A stretch of DNA of 64,000 nt from the NCBI RefSeq assembly GCF_015680405.1, contig NZ_JADLJS010000010.1, positions 79,104 through 143,103 of the forward strand, read 5' to 3'. Below the pieces are notes generated by a model. That model had not been told where the DNA came from, searched no databases, and saw only the letters and a list, made by a program, of their open reading frames with translations. Positions within the stretch are counted from its first letter, which is position 1, and each line of letters starts with the position of its first letter. The position numbers and the translations under genes were made by a program. Source of the DNA: Pseudomonas pudica (GTDB lineage Bacteria; Pseudomonadota; Gammaproteobacteria; Pseudomonadales; Pseudomonadaceae). This document shows, one piece after another, positions 34,491-43,508 of the stretch.

Positions 34491-35381
34491 ATGTTCGACT
34501 ACAAACTGCTGGCCGCCCTTGCTGCGGTGATCGAGCAGGGCGGTTTCGAACGCGCGGCGCAGGTGCTGGGCTTGTCGCAGTCGGCCATCTCCCAGCGCAT
34601 CAAGCTGCTCGAGGCGCGGGTCGGCCAGCCGGTGCTGGTGCGTGCCACACCGCCAAGCCCTACCGAAGTCGGCCGCCAGTTGCTCAACCATGTGCAGCAG
34701 GTGCGCCTGCTCGAACGCGACCTGCAGCGCCAGGTGCCGGCGCTGGATGAGGAGGGCATGCCCGAGCGCCTGCGCATCGCCCTCAACGCCGACAGCCTGG
34801 CGACCTGGTGGGCCGGCGCAGTGGGCAACTTCTGCGCACAGCACAATGTGCTGACCGACCTGGTGGTGGAGGACCAGGAAGTGGGCCTGAAACGCATGCG
34901 TGCGGGCGAAGTGGCGGCTTGCCTGTGTGGCAGCGAGCGGCCAGTGGCCGGCGCGCGCAGCCTGCCGCTGGGCGCCATGCGCTACAGGGCGCTGGCCAGT
35001 CCCGGGTTCATGGCGCGGCATTTTCCGCACGGTTTCGTTGCCAGCCGCCTGGCCCGTACCCCGGCGATCGTGTATGGCCCGGACGACTTCCTGCAACACC
35101 GTTACCTGGCATCGCTGGGCATCGAAGATGGCTTCCTGCACCACTTGTGCCCGTCATCCGAAGGCTTCCTGCGCATGACCGAAGCCGGCCTGGGCTGGGG
35201 GCTGGTGCCGGAACTGCAGGCTCGCGAGCAACTGGCCAGCGGGCAGTTGGTGGAAATCTGCAGCGATACCCCCATCGATGTGCCGCTGTACTGGCATCAT
35301 TGGCGCAATGGCGGGCAACTGCTCGCGCAACTGACCGACCACCTGCGGCACACCGCGCGGCAATGGCTGGTGCCCTTGTAG
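34491..35381 (+). CDS. argP: LysR-type regulator ArgP (IciA)
   Basis: A 296-residue LysR regulator. The N-terminal helix-turn-helix is at 17-36 (GFERAAQVLGLSQSAISQRIKLLE), and the effector domain contains LRIALNADSLATWW near 92-105, a signature of ArgP/IciA/LysG. It probably activates the divergent argO when arginine or lysine accumulates. The ATG at 34491 is preceded by TAGGAAAATCG (AGGA, 6 nt). The 97-nt gap to argO holds both promoters. Confidence 0.9.
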   Translation: MFDYKLLAALAAVIEQGGFERAAQVLGLSQSAISQRIKLLEARVGQPVLVRATPPSPTEVGRQLLNHVQQVRLLERDLQRQVPALDEEGMPERLRIALNADSLATWWAGAVGNFCAQHNVLTDLVVEDQEVGLKRMRAGEVAACLCGSERPVAGARSLPLGAMRYRALASPGFMARHFPHGFVASRLARTPAIVYGPDDFLQHRYLASLGIEDGFLHHLCPSSEGFLRMTEAGLGWGLVPELQAREQLASGQLVEICSDTPIDVPLYWHHWRNGGQLLAQLTDHLRHTARQWLVPL

Positions 35382-35430
35382 CCACGGCTGGCGTCAGTTG
35401 CATCTGAAATCTGGCAAGACGGAGTCTTAC

Positions 35431-36426
35431 ATGCGAATTCTGGTCACCGGCGCGAGTGGCTTCATTGGCGGGCGCTTTGCGCGCTTTGCCCTGGAGCAGG
35501 GCCTGGACGTGCGGGTCAGCGGCCGTCGAGCCGAGGGGGTCGAGCACCTGGTCAAGCGCGGCGCTCAGTTCATCCCCGGCGACCTGGGTGATGCCGAGTT
35601 GGCACGCCGCCTGTGCCAGGGCGTCGAGGCGGTGGTGCACTGCGCTGGCGCAGTAGGCAACTGGGGGCGCTACCAGGATTTTTACCAAGGCAATGTGATG
35701 GTCACCGAAAACGTGGTCGAGGGCTGCTTGAAGGAGCACGTACGGCGGCTGGTACACCTGTCGTCGCCGTCGATCTACTTCAATGGCCGCTCGCGCCTGG
35801 ACATCCGGGAAGACCAGGTGCCGCGCCGCTTCCATGACCATTACGCGCAGACCAAGCACATGGCCGAGCAGAAAGTGTTCGGTGCCCAGGAGTTTGGCCT
35901 TGAAGTACTGGCGCTGCGCCCACGCTTCGTCACCGGTGCCGGCGATGCCAGTATCTTCCCGCGGCTGATGCAGATGCAGCGCAAGGGGCGTGTGGCGATC
36001 ATCGGCAACGGCCTGAACAAAGTCGATTTCACCAGCGTGCACAACCTCAACGAAGCGCTGCTCAGTGCCCTGTTTGCCGACGACCGGGCGCTGGGCCAGG
36101 CCTACAACATCAGCAACGGCCAACCGCTGCCGCTGTGGGACGTGGTCAACTACGTGATGCGCCAGATGCAGCTGCCGCAGGTTACCCGTTACCGCTCCTA
36201 CGGCCTGGCCTACAGCCTCGCCGCGCTGAACGAGGCGGCCTGCATGTTGTGGCCGGGGCGCCCGCAACCGACCCTGTCGCGCCTGGGGATGCAGGTGATG
36301 AGCCGCGATTTCACCCTGGATATCAGCCGCGCCCGGCAGCACCTGGACTACCAACCCAAGGTCAGCCTGTGGACGGCGCTGGATGAATTCTGTGCCTGGT
36401 GGAAGCACCAGCCGCCGGGGCAGTGA
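35431..36426 (+). CDS. NAD-dependent epimerase/dehydratase (extended SDR family)
   Basis: A 331-residue enzyme with a Rossmann NAD(P) site TGASGFIGG at 6-14, active-site Ser in LSSPSIYFNG, and the catalytic pair in YAQTKHMAEQ (YxxxK). The substrate half has RPRFVTGAGDASIFPRL and DFTSVHNLNEALLSAL, a pattern close to 3-beta-hydroxysteroid dehydrogenase/ isomerase-like and OleD-like proteins. ACGGAG lies 6 nt before the ATG at 35431. It follows argP by 49 nt. The substrate is unknown; candidates are sterol-like, polyketide or sugar-nucleotide compounds. Confidence 0.85.
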   Translation: MRILVTGASGFIGGRFARFALEQGLDVRVSGRRAEGVEHLVKRGAQFIPGDLGDAELARRLCQGVEAVVHCAGAVGNWGRYQDFYQGNVMVTENVVEGCLKEHVRRLVHLSSPSIYFNGRSRLDIREDQVPRRFHDHYAQTKHMAEQKVFGAQEFGLEVLALRPRFVTGAGDASIFPRLMQMQRKGRVAIIGNGLNKVDFTSVHNLNEALLSALFADDRALGQAYNISNGQPLPLWDVVNYVMRQMQLPQVTRYRSYGLAYSLAALNEAACMLWPGRPQPTLSRLGMQVMSRDFTLDISRARQHLDYQPKVSLWTALDEFCAWWKHQPPGQ

Positions 36427-36513
36427 AGCCGGCCGGCCGACAATGGTCATCAACGCGCCGCGCTGGCGGTTTATACTCGTGCCTCTTTGCGACTACCGCG
36501 GTTGAATGTATCC

Positions 36514-37383
36514 ATGCGTAACCATGCTCACGATGACTACGATGACGTGCCTACCCTGCGTGCCGGCACCCATGACGATGACGAACTGATGCCGGCGCAC
36601 GTGGTGCGCAGCCGCCAGAAAGCCGCTCGGGGTGCGAGCACGGCGCCGCTGTGGGCGTTGCTCGGGGCCTCGTTCATCGCCTTGGCGGGGCTTGGCTGGT
36701 GGAGCTTCCAGCAGATCTCGCTGATGGAGCAGCAGTTGGTGGCGACCCAGGAAAGTTTTGCCCGCATCAGTGAAGAGGCGGCGGGGCGCCTGCAGGCGAT
36801 CAGCGGCAAGGTGGCGGCCAGCGAATCCGGCGCCACCACCAACAGCGAGGCGCTGAAGCTGCAGCTGCGCGAGTTGCAGAAGGGTGTGGCGGGGCAGACC
36901 GGCGACCTGGGCAAGCGCCTGGAGCAGGTGCTGGCCGATACCCGTGAACAGCAAAAGGCCGTGACCCAGTTGCAAACCCAGTTGCAGGCACAGCTGAAAG
37001 CGGTGAATGGCGAGCTGGCCGCGTTGCGCTCGGGGCAGGTCGATGGTGGCAAGCTGGATACGCAATTCAAGGGCCTGAACGAACAGGTAGCTGCGCTGAA
37101 GGCCGCGCAGGTGGATGGCGCCAAGCTGGACGGGCAGCTCAAGAGCCTGGGCAGCGAGGTGGCGGCGCTGAAGAAGCAGGGTAACCCGAGTGCGGCCATC
37201 CAGGGCCTGGAACAGGATATCCTGGTGCTCAAGAGCCAGATCGACAACCGCCCGGCTGCTGCGTCGGCGGGTGGTGCTTCGGTGCAGGAATTCGACGCCT
37301 TCCGGGCGCAGACGACCCGCAACCTGAATACCTTGCAGAGCCAGATCCAGAACCTGCAGCAGCAGATCAACGCCCGGCCGTGA
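36514..37383 (+). CDS. Membrane-anchored coiled-coil protein, unknown function
   Basis: A 289-residue protein with a polar N-terminal cytoplasmic tail rich in Asp (YDDVPTL, HDDDELM), one TM helix at about 45-67 (PLWALLGASFIALAGLGWWSF), then a long coiled coil to the C-terminus with heptad-like Leu/Ala and many Gln residues (VTQLQTQLQAQLKAVNGEL). The segment AALRSGQVDGGKLDTQFKGL...AALKAAQVDGAKLDGQLKSL is an imperfect internal repeat of about 23 residues. It is probably an inner-membrane protein with a periplasmic coiled coil. I know no function. The ATG at 36514 has no strong ribosome site; a TTG at 36502 is possible. Confidence 0.8.
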   Translation: MRNHAHDDYDDVPTLRAGTHDDDELMPAHVVRSRQKAARGASTAPLWALLGASFIALAGLGWWSFQQISLMEQQLVATQESFARISEEAAGRLQAISGKVAASESGATTNSEALKLQLRELQKGVAGQTGDLGKRLEQVLADTREQQKAVTQLQTQLQAQLKAVNGELAALRSGQVDGGKLDTQFKGLNEQVAALKAAQVDGAKLDGQLKSLGSEVAALKKQGNPSAAIQGLEQDILVLKSQIDNRPAAASAGGASVQEFDAFRAQTTRNLNTLQSQIQNLQQQINARP

Positions 37384-37398
37384 GATCACCTGAGCCTT

Positions 37399-37485
37399 CT
37401 TCGCGGGCACGCCCGCTCCCACAGGTACAGCGACAAGCTTGAAGATTGTGCTGACCCTGTGGGAGCGGGCGTGCCCGCGAATGGC
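37399..37485. repeat. REP pair between convergent genes
   Basis: 'TTCGCGGGCACGCCCGCTCCCACAGG' faces 'CCTGTGGGAGCGGGCGTGCCCGCGAA'. It separates the coiled-coil gene from the old yellow enzyme gene. Confidence 0.85.
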
Positions 37486-37491
37486 CCTGAA

Positions 37492-38541
37492 TCACAACCG
37501 CGGATAATCGATGTATCCCACCGGCCCCTTGCCATAGAAAGTCTCCGGCCGCGCCTCGTTCAACGGCGCATCCGCCGCCAGCCGCGCCGGCAGGTCAGGG
37601 TTGGCGATGAACGGCACGCCAAACGCCACGGCGTCGGCCTTGCCATTGGCCAGGGCTGCATTGGCACTGGCCTTGTCAAACCGCTCATTGACGATGTACG
37701 GGCCACCGAACGCCTCTTTGATCAGCGGGCCGATACTGTCATCGGCTTCCTTTTCCCGCGAACAGATGAAGGCGATACCCCGCTTGCCCAGCTCACGGGC
37801 CACGTAGGTAAAGGTTTCGGCACGGTCGGCATCGCCCATGTCATGGGCATCGGCACGCGGCGCCAGGTGCACGCCCACGCGGTTCGCACCCCACACCTCG
37901 ATAGCTGCATCGGTCACTTCCAGCAGCAGCCGCGCACGGTTTTCCAGCGAGCCGCCGTAGTGGTCGGTGCGCTGGTTGGTGCTGCTCTGCAGGAACTGGT
38001 CGAGCAGGTAGCCGTTGGCACCGTGGATTTCCACGCCATCGAAACCGGCAGCCTTTGCATTCTCGGCACCGCTGCGGTAGGCCTCGACGATGTCGATGAT
38101 TTCTTCGGTTTCCAGCGCGCGTGGGGTGGGGTAGTCACTGAGCGGGCGCACCAGGCTTACATGGCCCTTGGGCTGGATCGCGCTGGGGGCCACCGGCAGC
38201 TCGCCGTTCAGGTAGCTGGGGTGGGAGATGCGGCCAACGTGCCAAAGCTGCAGGAAGATGCGCCCGCCAGCGGCATGCACGGCCTTTGTCACATTGTTCC
38301 AGCCACGCACCTGCTCGTCGTTCCAGATACCAGGGGTATCCGGGTAGCCGACGCCCATGGCGCTGACCGAGGTCGCCTCGCTGAGGATCAGCCCGGCGCT
38401 GGCGCGTTGTACGTAGTACTCGGCCATCAGCGCGTTGGGCACGCGGCCTTCGTCGGCCCGGCAGCGGGTGAGCGGGGCCATGATGATGCGGTTGGGCAGT
38501 TGCAGGTCGCCCAGTGTGATTGGATCGAAAAGCGTGGTCAT
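37492..38541 (-). CDS. Old yellow enzyme-type alkene reductase
   Basis: A 349-residue FMN-dependent TIM-barrel reductase (OYE family, like XenB/NemA). Seen are RIIMAPLTRCRAD at 22-34, LQLWHVGRISHPSY at about 98-111, the substrate-binding His-Asn pair region EIHGANGYLLDQFL, and DHYGGSLENRARLLLE. It reduces activated C=C bonds of enones, maleimides and nitro-esters with NAD(P)H. Start at 38541 gives MTTLFDPITLGDLQLPNR; longer frames run through the upstream regulator. The gene lies 17 nt downstream of an ArsR-type regulator on the same strand, so expression is likely induced by electrophiles through that repressor. Confidence 0.93.
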   Translation of the reverse strand: MTTLFDPITLGDLQLPNRIIMAPLTRCRADEGRVPNALMAEYYVQRASAGLILSEATSVSAMGVGYPDTPGIWNDEQVRGWNNVTKAVHAAGGRIFLQLWHVGRISHPSYLNGELPVAPSAIQPKGHVSLVRPLSDYPTPRALETEEIIDIVEAYRSGAENAKAAGFDGVEIHGANGYLLDQFLQSSTNQRTDHYGGSLENRARLLLEVTDAAIEVWGANRVGVHLAPRADAHDMGDADRAETFTYVARELGKRGIAFICSREKEADDSIGPLIKEAFGGPYIVNERFDKASANAALANGKADAVAFGVPFIANPDLPARLAADAPLNEARPETFYGKGPVGYIDYPRL

Positions 38542-38558
38542 GACGGTTACCTGCCTGT

Positions 38559-38861
38559 TCAGAGTGCTTGGCGCAGTTGTTCGAGAAACGCCTGGATGGT
38601 GGCTTCGTTGCGTTTGAAGAAGTGCCATTGGCCGATCTTCTGGCTGCTGATCAGGCCGGCGCGCTGCAGGGTGGCCAGGTGGGCGGAGACGGTCGACTGC
38701 GACAGGCCGCAGCGTTGGTCGATCTGCCCGGCACACACACCGTTCTCGGTGCTGTGATACTGGTCGGGGAATTGCGTTGCCGGGTCCTTCAGCCAGCTGA
38801 GGATTTCTCGCCTGACCGGGTGGGCCAGCGCTTTTATGATTTCGTCGAGATCGATAGGCAT
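38559..38861 (-). CDS. ArsR-family transcriptional regulator of the alkene reductase
   Basis: A 100-residue winged-helix repressor (ArsR type): ALAHPVRREILSWL (residues 11-24), recognition helix GLSQSTVSAHLATLQRAGLI at 52-71, and the wing KIGQWHFFKR. Cys43 and Cys51 (NGVCAGQIDQRCGLS) could act as thiol sensors of electrophiles. The gene is first in a two-gene unit with the OYE gene. Two palindromic operators with ATATCG half-sites lie just upstream. The ATG at 38861 is taken because it fits the usual ArsR length; a frame to 38930 would run through one operator. Confidence 0.88.
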   Translation of the reverse strand: MPIDLDEIIKALAHPVRREILSWLKDPATQFPDQYHSTENGVCAGQIDQRCGLSQSTVSAHLATLQRAGLISSQKIGQWHFFKRNEATIQAFLEQLRQAL

Positions 38862-38884
38862 GGGTTGAGACTCGTTGTAGCGGT

Positions 38885-38896
38885 ATATCGCGATAT
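38885..38896. promoter_or_regulatory. Candidate ArsR operator 1
   Basis: ATATCGCGATAT, a perfect 12-nt palindrome 24-35 nt upstream of the ArsR start. It shares the ATATCGCG core with operator 2. Confidence 0.6.
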
Positions 38897-38962
38897 GGCG
38901 AAATATAAATCGTGGTTTGTCGATGTACAAATATGAAGAGGTTCTGAGCTGAGCACGAATCG

Positions 38963-38986
38963 CTATATCGCGTTATAACGATATAG
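38963..38986. promoter_or_regulatory. Candidate ArsR operator 2
   Basis: CTATATCG-N8-CGATATAG, perfect 8-nt arms, with ATATCGCG inside. It is 26 nt upstream of acpH, so the regulator may also affect acpH. Confidence 0.6.
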
Positions 38987-39011
38987 GGCGCGGCAGTGCT
39001 AGACTGCGTTC

Positions 39012-39596
39012 ATGAACTACCTTGCACACCTGCATCTCGGCGGCCCGGCGCCGCACCAACTGCTTGGCAGCCTGTATGGCGACTTCGTCAAAGGCTCGCT
39101 GGAAGGGCGCTTCCCGCCTGCGCTTGAGGCGGCCATCCGCCTGCACCGGCATATCGACAGCTACACCGACCAGCACCCGTTGGTGCTGGCGGCACTGGCG
39201 CGCTTTCCACGGGAGCGGCGGCGCTTTGCCGGCATCGTTCTGGATGTGTTTTTCGATCATTGCCTGGCACGACATTGGCGAGATTATGCCGAGCAGCCGC
39301 TGGAGCAGTTCACCGGTGACTTCTATCGGGTATTGCTCGCGCAGCCCGAGTTGCCAGGGCGGCTGGCGCGCATTGCGCCGTTCATGGCGGCAGATGACTG
39401 GCTGGGGGCGTATGGCGACTTTGCCACGCTGGAGCAAGTATTCAACGGCATTGCCCGGCGCTTGTCGCGGCCGGAGGGGATGGTCGGGGTGATGGGAGAG
39501 CTGGAGCGGCTGTATGAGCCATTGCTGGCGGACTTCAGGGAGTTTTATCCACAGTTGCAGGCGTTTGCGGCAGCGGGGCGGATGTCTGGCAGTTAG
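39012..39596 (+). CDS. acpH: Acyl carrier protein phosphodiesterase (AcpH family)
   Basis: A 194-residue protein of the AcpH/DUF479 family, which removes the 4'-phosphopantetheine group from acyl carrier protein. The opening MNYLAHLHLGGP, GSLYGDFVKGSL (with the metal-binding Asp) and RLHRHIDSYTDQHPLV (His and Asp ligands of the HD-like site) are typical. FDHCLARHW follows near 80. It is divergent from the ArsR-OYE unit and shares its operator region. It is followed by a compact palindrome. Confidence 0.9.
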   Translation: MNYLAHLHLGGPAPHQLLGSLYGDFVKGSLEGRFPPALEAAIRLHRHIDSYTDQHPLVLAALARFPRERRRFAGIVLDVFFDHCLARHWRDYAEQPLEQFTGDFYRVLLAQPELPGRLARIAPFMAADDWLGAYGDFATLEQVFNGIARRLSRPEGMVGVMGELERLYEPLLADFREFYPQLQAFAAAGRMSGS

Positions 39597-39613
39597 TGCC
39601 GGGTTGTCATTGC

Positions 39614-39647
39614 TGGCCTCTTCGCGGGTAAACCCGCGAAAGGGCCA
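39614..39647. repeat. Compact REP palindrome between acpH and olsA
   Basis: TGGCCTCTTCGCGGGTAAACCCGCGAAAGGGCCA, single unit, between convergent genes. Confidence 0.8.
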
Positions 39648-39666
39648 GAACAGGCAGTACAAGAAT

Positions 39667-40455
39667 TCAGGCAGCCCGCGCCTGCCGCCGTGGCGCCAGC
39701 TCAACTTCTTCAACCCCGAACAGCGCCAGGTGAATCGCCTGCTGCGCCTGCAACGCCAGCACCGCTCTCTCCTTGCCCACGCTGCCGATCGGCTGCAGCA
39801 GGTGAATGCATACCTCGCCCCGTGGCAGGGCGAACAGGCGCATCAGGTGCGAAACAAGGTCATCGTCACCTATGAACGGTGCAATCGGGTCGATCTGGCC
39901 ATCGCGCAGGTACTGGATGGCGACCGGCTGCACCGCCACGCCACGGTCGATGGCGCCTGCCAACAGGCGACCATGGAAGGTGCGCAGGGTACGGCCGCTG
40001 GTGGTGGTGCCTTCCGGAAAGATCAGTAGCGGCCGGGAAAGGCCCAGTTGCCCGGCGATCTGTTCACGCAGGCGCTGGCTGTCGCCCCCGCCACGGCGGA
40101 TGAACAGGGTACCGGCCTTTTCCGCCAGCCAGCCGGCCACCGGCCAGTGGCGCACTTCGGCCTTGGACAGGAACGACAGAGGCAGCAGCATGCCGAGCAG
40201 CGGGATATCGGTCCAGGACACGTGGTTGCTGACCCACAGCATCGGCCGCTTCGGTAGCTCGCCGACCACCCGCACATCGAAGGGCAGGGCCGCGACCAGT
40301 CGCTTCATGAACAGGCAAGTCCAGCGCTGGCGGCGCTCGATAGGTGCCTTGAACCCCAGGCGTTCGCCCAGGGCGATCAAGCTGGCCATCAGCATGCCCA
40401 GCAGCAGTACCAGCAGCAGTCGAGTCAGGCGGGCCATTACCCGCAGCTTCGGCAT
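39667..40455 (-). CDS. olsA: Lyso-ornithine lipid O-acyltransferase (PlsC family)
   Basis: A 262-residue membrane acyltransferase. A TM helix at about 10-32 (LTRLLLVLLLGMLMASLIALG) precedes the PlsC domain with the catalytic HxxxxD in NHVSWTDIPLL and the substrate motif FPEGTTTSG. OlsA adds the second acyl chain to lyso-ornithine lipid, completing ornithine lipids, which are phosphorus-free membrane lipids made mainly under phosphate shortage. The start overlaps the olsB stop by 1 nt (TGATG). The pairing with OlsB separates it from the general phosphatidate-forming PlsC. Confidence 0.88.
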   Translation of the reverse strand: MPKLRVMARLTRLLLVLLLGMLMASLIALGERLGFKAPIERRQRWTCLFMKRLVAALPFDVRVVGELPKRPMLWVSNHVSWTDIPLLGMLLPLSFLSKAEVRHWPVAGWLAEKAGTLFIRRGGGDSQRLREQIAGQLGLSRPLLIFPEGTTTSGRTLRTFHGRLLAGAIDRGVAVQPVAIQYLRDGQIDPIAPFIGDDDLVSHLMRLFALPRGEVCIHLLQPIGSVGKERAVLALQAQQAIHLALFGVEEVELAPRRQARAA

Positions 40456-41210
40456 CAGACCGCTGCCTTGAAGTGGCGGGCGTAGCGCGGGCACAGTTCG
40501 TCGCGCTTGAGCAGAATGAACACATCGGCCACCTGGAAGTCTTCGTCCCAGCACGGCTCGCCGCAGATCTTCGCGCCCAGGCGCATGTACGCCTTGAGCA
40601 GCGGTGGCATTTCGGCAATGACGTTGTTCGGCAGGGCCAGGTTGGGCAACGGATTCTTCGGCTCGGCGCGCAGGTGCTCGGTGCACAGGTAGCGGTCACG
40701 CAGTCGCTGCATCACCGCGTGGGCCTGTACCCCGCCATCCTGCATGGGGATGCTGGCGCAGCCCATCAGGTAGCTGTAGCGGCCTTCGTTGAGCACTTCG
40801 GCCAGTTCGCCCCAGAGCACGGCGATGGTGCCGCCGTTGCGGTAGTCGGGGGCTACGCAGGTTCGGCCCAGCTCCAGGATCGGGCCCTGCAGCTGCAACA
40901 GGCCGTGCAGGCTGAATTCTTCTTCGCTATAGAAGCGGCCCAGGCTGCTGGCGGCCTGATGGTCCAGCAGGCGGGTGGTGGCAACCAGCTCGCCGGTGCT
41001 CAGGTCGCGTACGCCAATGTGGCGGCAGTGCACGTCGTAGTCGTCCATGTCCAGGCCTTGCTCGGCTCCTTTGAGCTTGGCCTTGAATTCGGCGCTGAAC
41101 ACTTTGTAGCGCAGGGCCTGGGCTTCCTGCAGGGCCGCAGCGCCAACCAGGCGTTCGGCTTGCAGACGGCGTTCGGTGCTGTTGTCGCCAGCGTGAGCGA
41201 TCCGAGTCAT
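40455..41210 (-). CDS. olsB: L-ornithine N-alpha-acyltransferase (OlsB)
   Basis: A 251-residue acyl-ACP-dependent N-acyltransferase (GNAT-like hemolysin/OlsB family). Conserved parts include [13 protein letters not shown] near 36-48, [14 protein letters not shown], the segment [26 protein letters not shown], and [10 protein letters not shown] at the end. It makes lyso-ornithine lipid from ornithine and a 3-hydroxyacyl-ACP. The start at 41210 has ATGGAG upstream; earlier in-frame Met codons run into the divergent region. olsB-olsA is the order known in P. aeruginosa. Confidence 0.9.
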   Translation of the reverse strand: MTRIAHAGDNSTERRLQAERLVGAAALQEAQALRYKVFSAEFKAKLKGAEQGLDMDDYDVHCRHIGVRDLSTGELVATTRLLDHQAASSLGRFYSEEEFSLHGLLQLQGPILELGRTCVAPDYRNGGTIAVLWGELAEVLNEGRYSYLMGCASIPMQDGGVQAHAVMQRLRDRYLCTEHLRAEPKNPLPNLALPNNVIAEMPPLLKAYMRLGAKICGEPCWDEDFQVADVFILLKRDELCPRYARHFKAAV

Positions 41211-41370
41211 TACGAGTCTCCATAAGCCAGCCATGAAGGGTTGCGGCCGGTCGGCTTTGTTGTGCAAAGTCAGCCTAGGTAGATGGGGTGTCACCCCTGT
41301 GAATCTTTGGTGATGCTTGCGTGACACCCTCTGAGCCACAACTGAAAGCCCTTCAGCAAGGAGCCGACCG

Positions 41371-42258
41371 ATGGCCTGGTTGCAACGACTCAACGACCCG
41401 CTTCGCCAAGCGCTGGCGGGCACCCTGGGCGAAACCTATGCCGCGCTGCTCGAGCGCCTTGGCCCGGTTGCCCCGTTCGAACTGGCAGTGCTCGGCGGGC
41501 GTGCGATGGCCACCCCGGGCCTGGCCTTCCTGATCGGCTACCAGGCCGCCCTACGCGTGCTGTGGCCCAGTGCTCCACCCAGCCTCGGCGCCCTGTGCGC
41601 CACCGAGCGGCGCAGCGTGCGGCCAGCGGATATGCGCACGCGCCTGGACGGCTTGCGGCTGACCGGCAGCAAGGACTTCGTCACTGCAGGCCTGGAGGCG
41701 GAATGGCTGCTGGTGGCGGCGCGCTGCGAGGCGACGGGCGCGGCGCCACAATTGAATTTGGCGGTGGTCTACCCTGGGGAGCCAGGTGTGACGCTGGAAG
41801 CGCTGCCGACCCTGCCGCTGATGCCGGAGGTGGGGCATGGGCGATTGATACTGGAGCAGGCGGCGTGCGAGTTGCTGGCCGGTGATGGTTGGGATGCTTA
41901 TGTAAAGCCGTTCCGTTCGCTGGAGGACTTGTATGTGCTTACGGCGTTGACGGCCTGGCTGTATGGCGTGGGGCAGGAGTGTGCCTGGCCGCAGGCCCTG
42001 CGCCTGCAACTGCTTGGGCTGCTGGCCGGGTGTGCCGAAGGTAGCCGGCAGTGCGCCGATAGCGTTGGTTGCCATTTGTTGCTGGGGGGCCTGTTTGCAC
42101 AGTTCCAGGCGCTGCGAAGGGAGATCGATGCTGCATTGGCGGCGGGGCCGGCGCAGTGGGCGCAGATCTGGCAGCGTGACCAGGGGGTGATGGCGCTGGC
42201 GGCGGCGGCGCGGGAGAAGCGGCTGAACAAGGCTTGGGCTGCTGCGGGATTGTCATGA
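41371..42258 (+). CDS. Acyl-CoA dehydrogenase-like protein, shortened
   Basis: A 295-residue protein. The middle region [28 protein letters not shown] (90-117) matches the beta domain of acyl-CoA dehydrogenases (…L.G.K.FVT.G…), followed by [25 protein letters not shown] and a helical C-terminal part. It is about 80-100 residues shorter than a standard enzyme and I cannot find the catalytic Glu or the usual FAD loops. It may have a changed role or be inactive. AAGGAG precedes the ATG. It is divergent from olsBA with 160 nt between them, but a link to ornithine-lipid synthesis is only a guess. Confidence 0.75.
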   Translation: MAWLQRLNDPLRQALAGTLGETYAALLERLGPVAPFELAVLGGRAMATPGLAFLIGYQAALRVLWPSAPPSLGALCATERRSVRPADMRTRLDGLRLTGSKDFVTAGLEAEWLLVAARCEATGAAPQLNLAVVYPGEPGVTLEALPTLPLMPEVGHGRLILEQAACELLAGDGWDAYVKPFRSLEDLYVLTALTAWLYGVGQECAWPQALRLQLLGLLAGCAEGSRQCADSVGCHLLLGGLFAQFQALRREIDAALAAGPAQWAQIWQRDQGVMALAAAAREKRLNKAWAAAGLS

Positions 42259-42292
42259 ATGCCTGATAGGTTTGTGTGATCCGATGAATCCT

Positions 42293-42403
42293 GGGGCCGC
42301 TTTGCGGCCCTTTCGCGACACAAGGCCGCTCCCACAAAAGCAAGAGCAGCGCTGTTCCCTGTGGGAGCGGCCTTGTGTCGCGAAAGGGCTGCGCAGCAGC
42401 CCC
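42293..42403. repeat. REP pair upstream of the serine hydrolase gene
   Basis: GGGGCCGCTTTGCGGCCC with 'TTTCGCGACACAAGGCCGCTCCCACA' and its mirror, the same subtype as the pair at 166-274. Confidence 0.85.
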
Positions 42404-42425
42404 AAAATTGCGAGCCTGAAACGGG

Positions 42426-43508
42426 ATGCTGAAAAGTCTGCTGCTGCTTTTTTGCATGGCTACGGGAACCGCCAAAGCCGAGGTCTGGCCAACTCCGGAC
42501 TGGCCAATCGACAACACCCCCCTCGACTGGCAAGCCGTCGACGCCTACGCCTTCCCCGCACGCACCACCCCCGAACGCAGCGGCATCCGCACCGACGCCT
42601 TGCTGATCATCCGCGACGGCCGCATCCTCCACGAACGCTACGCCGCCCCCAGCACTGCCGCCACCGCCCACCTGACCTGGTCGATCAGCAAGAGCGTACT
42701 CGCCACGCTATTGGGCGTAGCCCAGGGCGAAGGCCGCTTCCAGCTGCAGGACCCGGTCACCCGCTTCTACCCGGCCATGCACGCCCATCCCGGCGTGCGC
42801 ATGGCCGATCTGCTGCATTGGGCCAGCGGCCTGGACTGGCAGGAAGACTACGAGTACGCCCCGCTCAAGTCGTCGGTGGTGGCCATGCTCTATACCCGTG
42901 GCCGCGAAGACATGGCGGCCTATGCGGCGGCGCGAACAGCGGTGGCCAGCCCAGGCCAGCGGTTTCTGTATTCGAGTGGCGACAGCAACCTGCTGGCCGC
43001 CGCGCTTCGCGGCATGCTCGATGCCGGTCAGTACCCCGACTACCCCTGGCATGCACTGTTCAACCCGTTGGGGATCGATAGTGCGGTATGGGAGCGGGAC
43101 CGCGTGGGTACTTATGTGGGTTCGTCCTACCTGTACCTCAGCGCTCGCGACCTTGCACGCATCGGCCTGCTGATGCAGCGCGACGGGCGCTGGCAGGATC
43201 GGCAATTGCTACCCAAGCCCTGGGTGGCCTTCAACCGCACGCCGTTTGCCGAGGCCGAAGCGCTGCCCGGCGAGGCCAACCCCGGTGGCCACTGGTGGCT
43301 CAACCAGCCTCTGGACGGTGCTGCACGGCCTTGGCCGAGTGCGCCCGCAGACACCTATGCAGCCCTTGGCCACTGGGGCCAGGCGCTGTACGTGCTGCCC
43401 GCGCAAAAGCTGGTGATCGTGCGTTACGCCGATGACCGCGACGGCAGCTACCAGCACGACGAGCTGCTCAAGCGGATACTCGCGGCGCTGGCTGGGGAGG
43501 GGGCATGA
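42426..43508 (+). CDS. Serine hydrolase, class C beta-lactamase/penicillin-binding-like
   Basis: A 360-residue exported enzyme. The signal peptide is at 1-18 (MLKSLLLLFCMATGTAKA). The SxxK active site is SISK in HLTWSISKSVLATLLG (about 82-93). A YSSGDSN segment stands where the YxN motif lies, and the third motif is near GHWGQALYVLP (HxG-like). The family (EstB/AmpH-like) includes esterases, D-aminopeptidases and peptidoglycan hydrolases rather than only beta-lactamases. No true substrate can be named. It overlaps the next small gene by 4 nt (ATGA). Confidence 0.87.
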   Translation: MLKSLLLLFCMATGTAKAEVWPTPDWPIDNTPLDWQAVDAYAFPARTTPERSGIRTDALLIIRDGRILHERYAAPSTAATAHLTWSISKSVLATLLGVAQGEGRFQLQDPVTRFYPAMHAHPGVRMADLLHWASGLDWQEDYEYAPLKSSVVAMLYTRGREDMAAYAAARTAVASPGQRFLYSSGDSNLLAAALRGMLDAGQYPDYPWHALFNPLGIDSAVWERDRVGTYVGSSYLYLSARDLARIGLLMQRDGRWQDRQLLPKPWVAFNRTPFAEAEALPGEANPGGHWWLNQPLDGAARPWPSAPADTYAALGHWGQALYVLPAQKLVIVRYADDRDGSYQHDELLKRILAALAGEGA

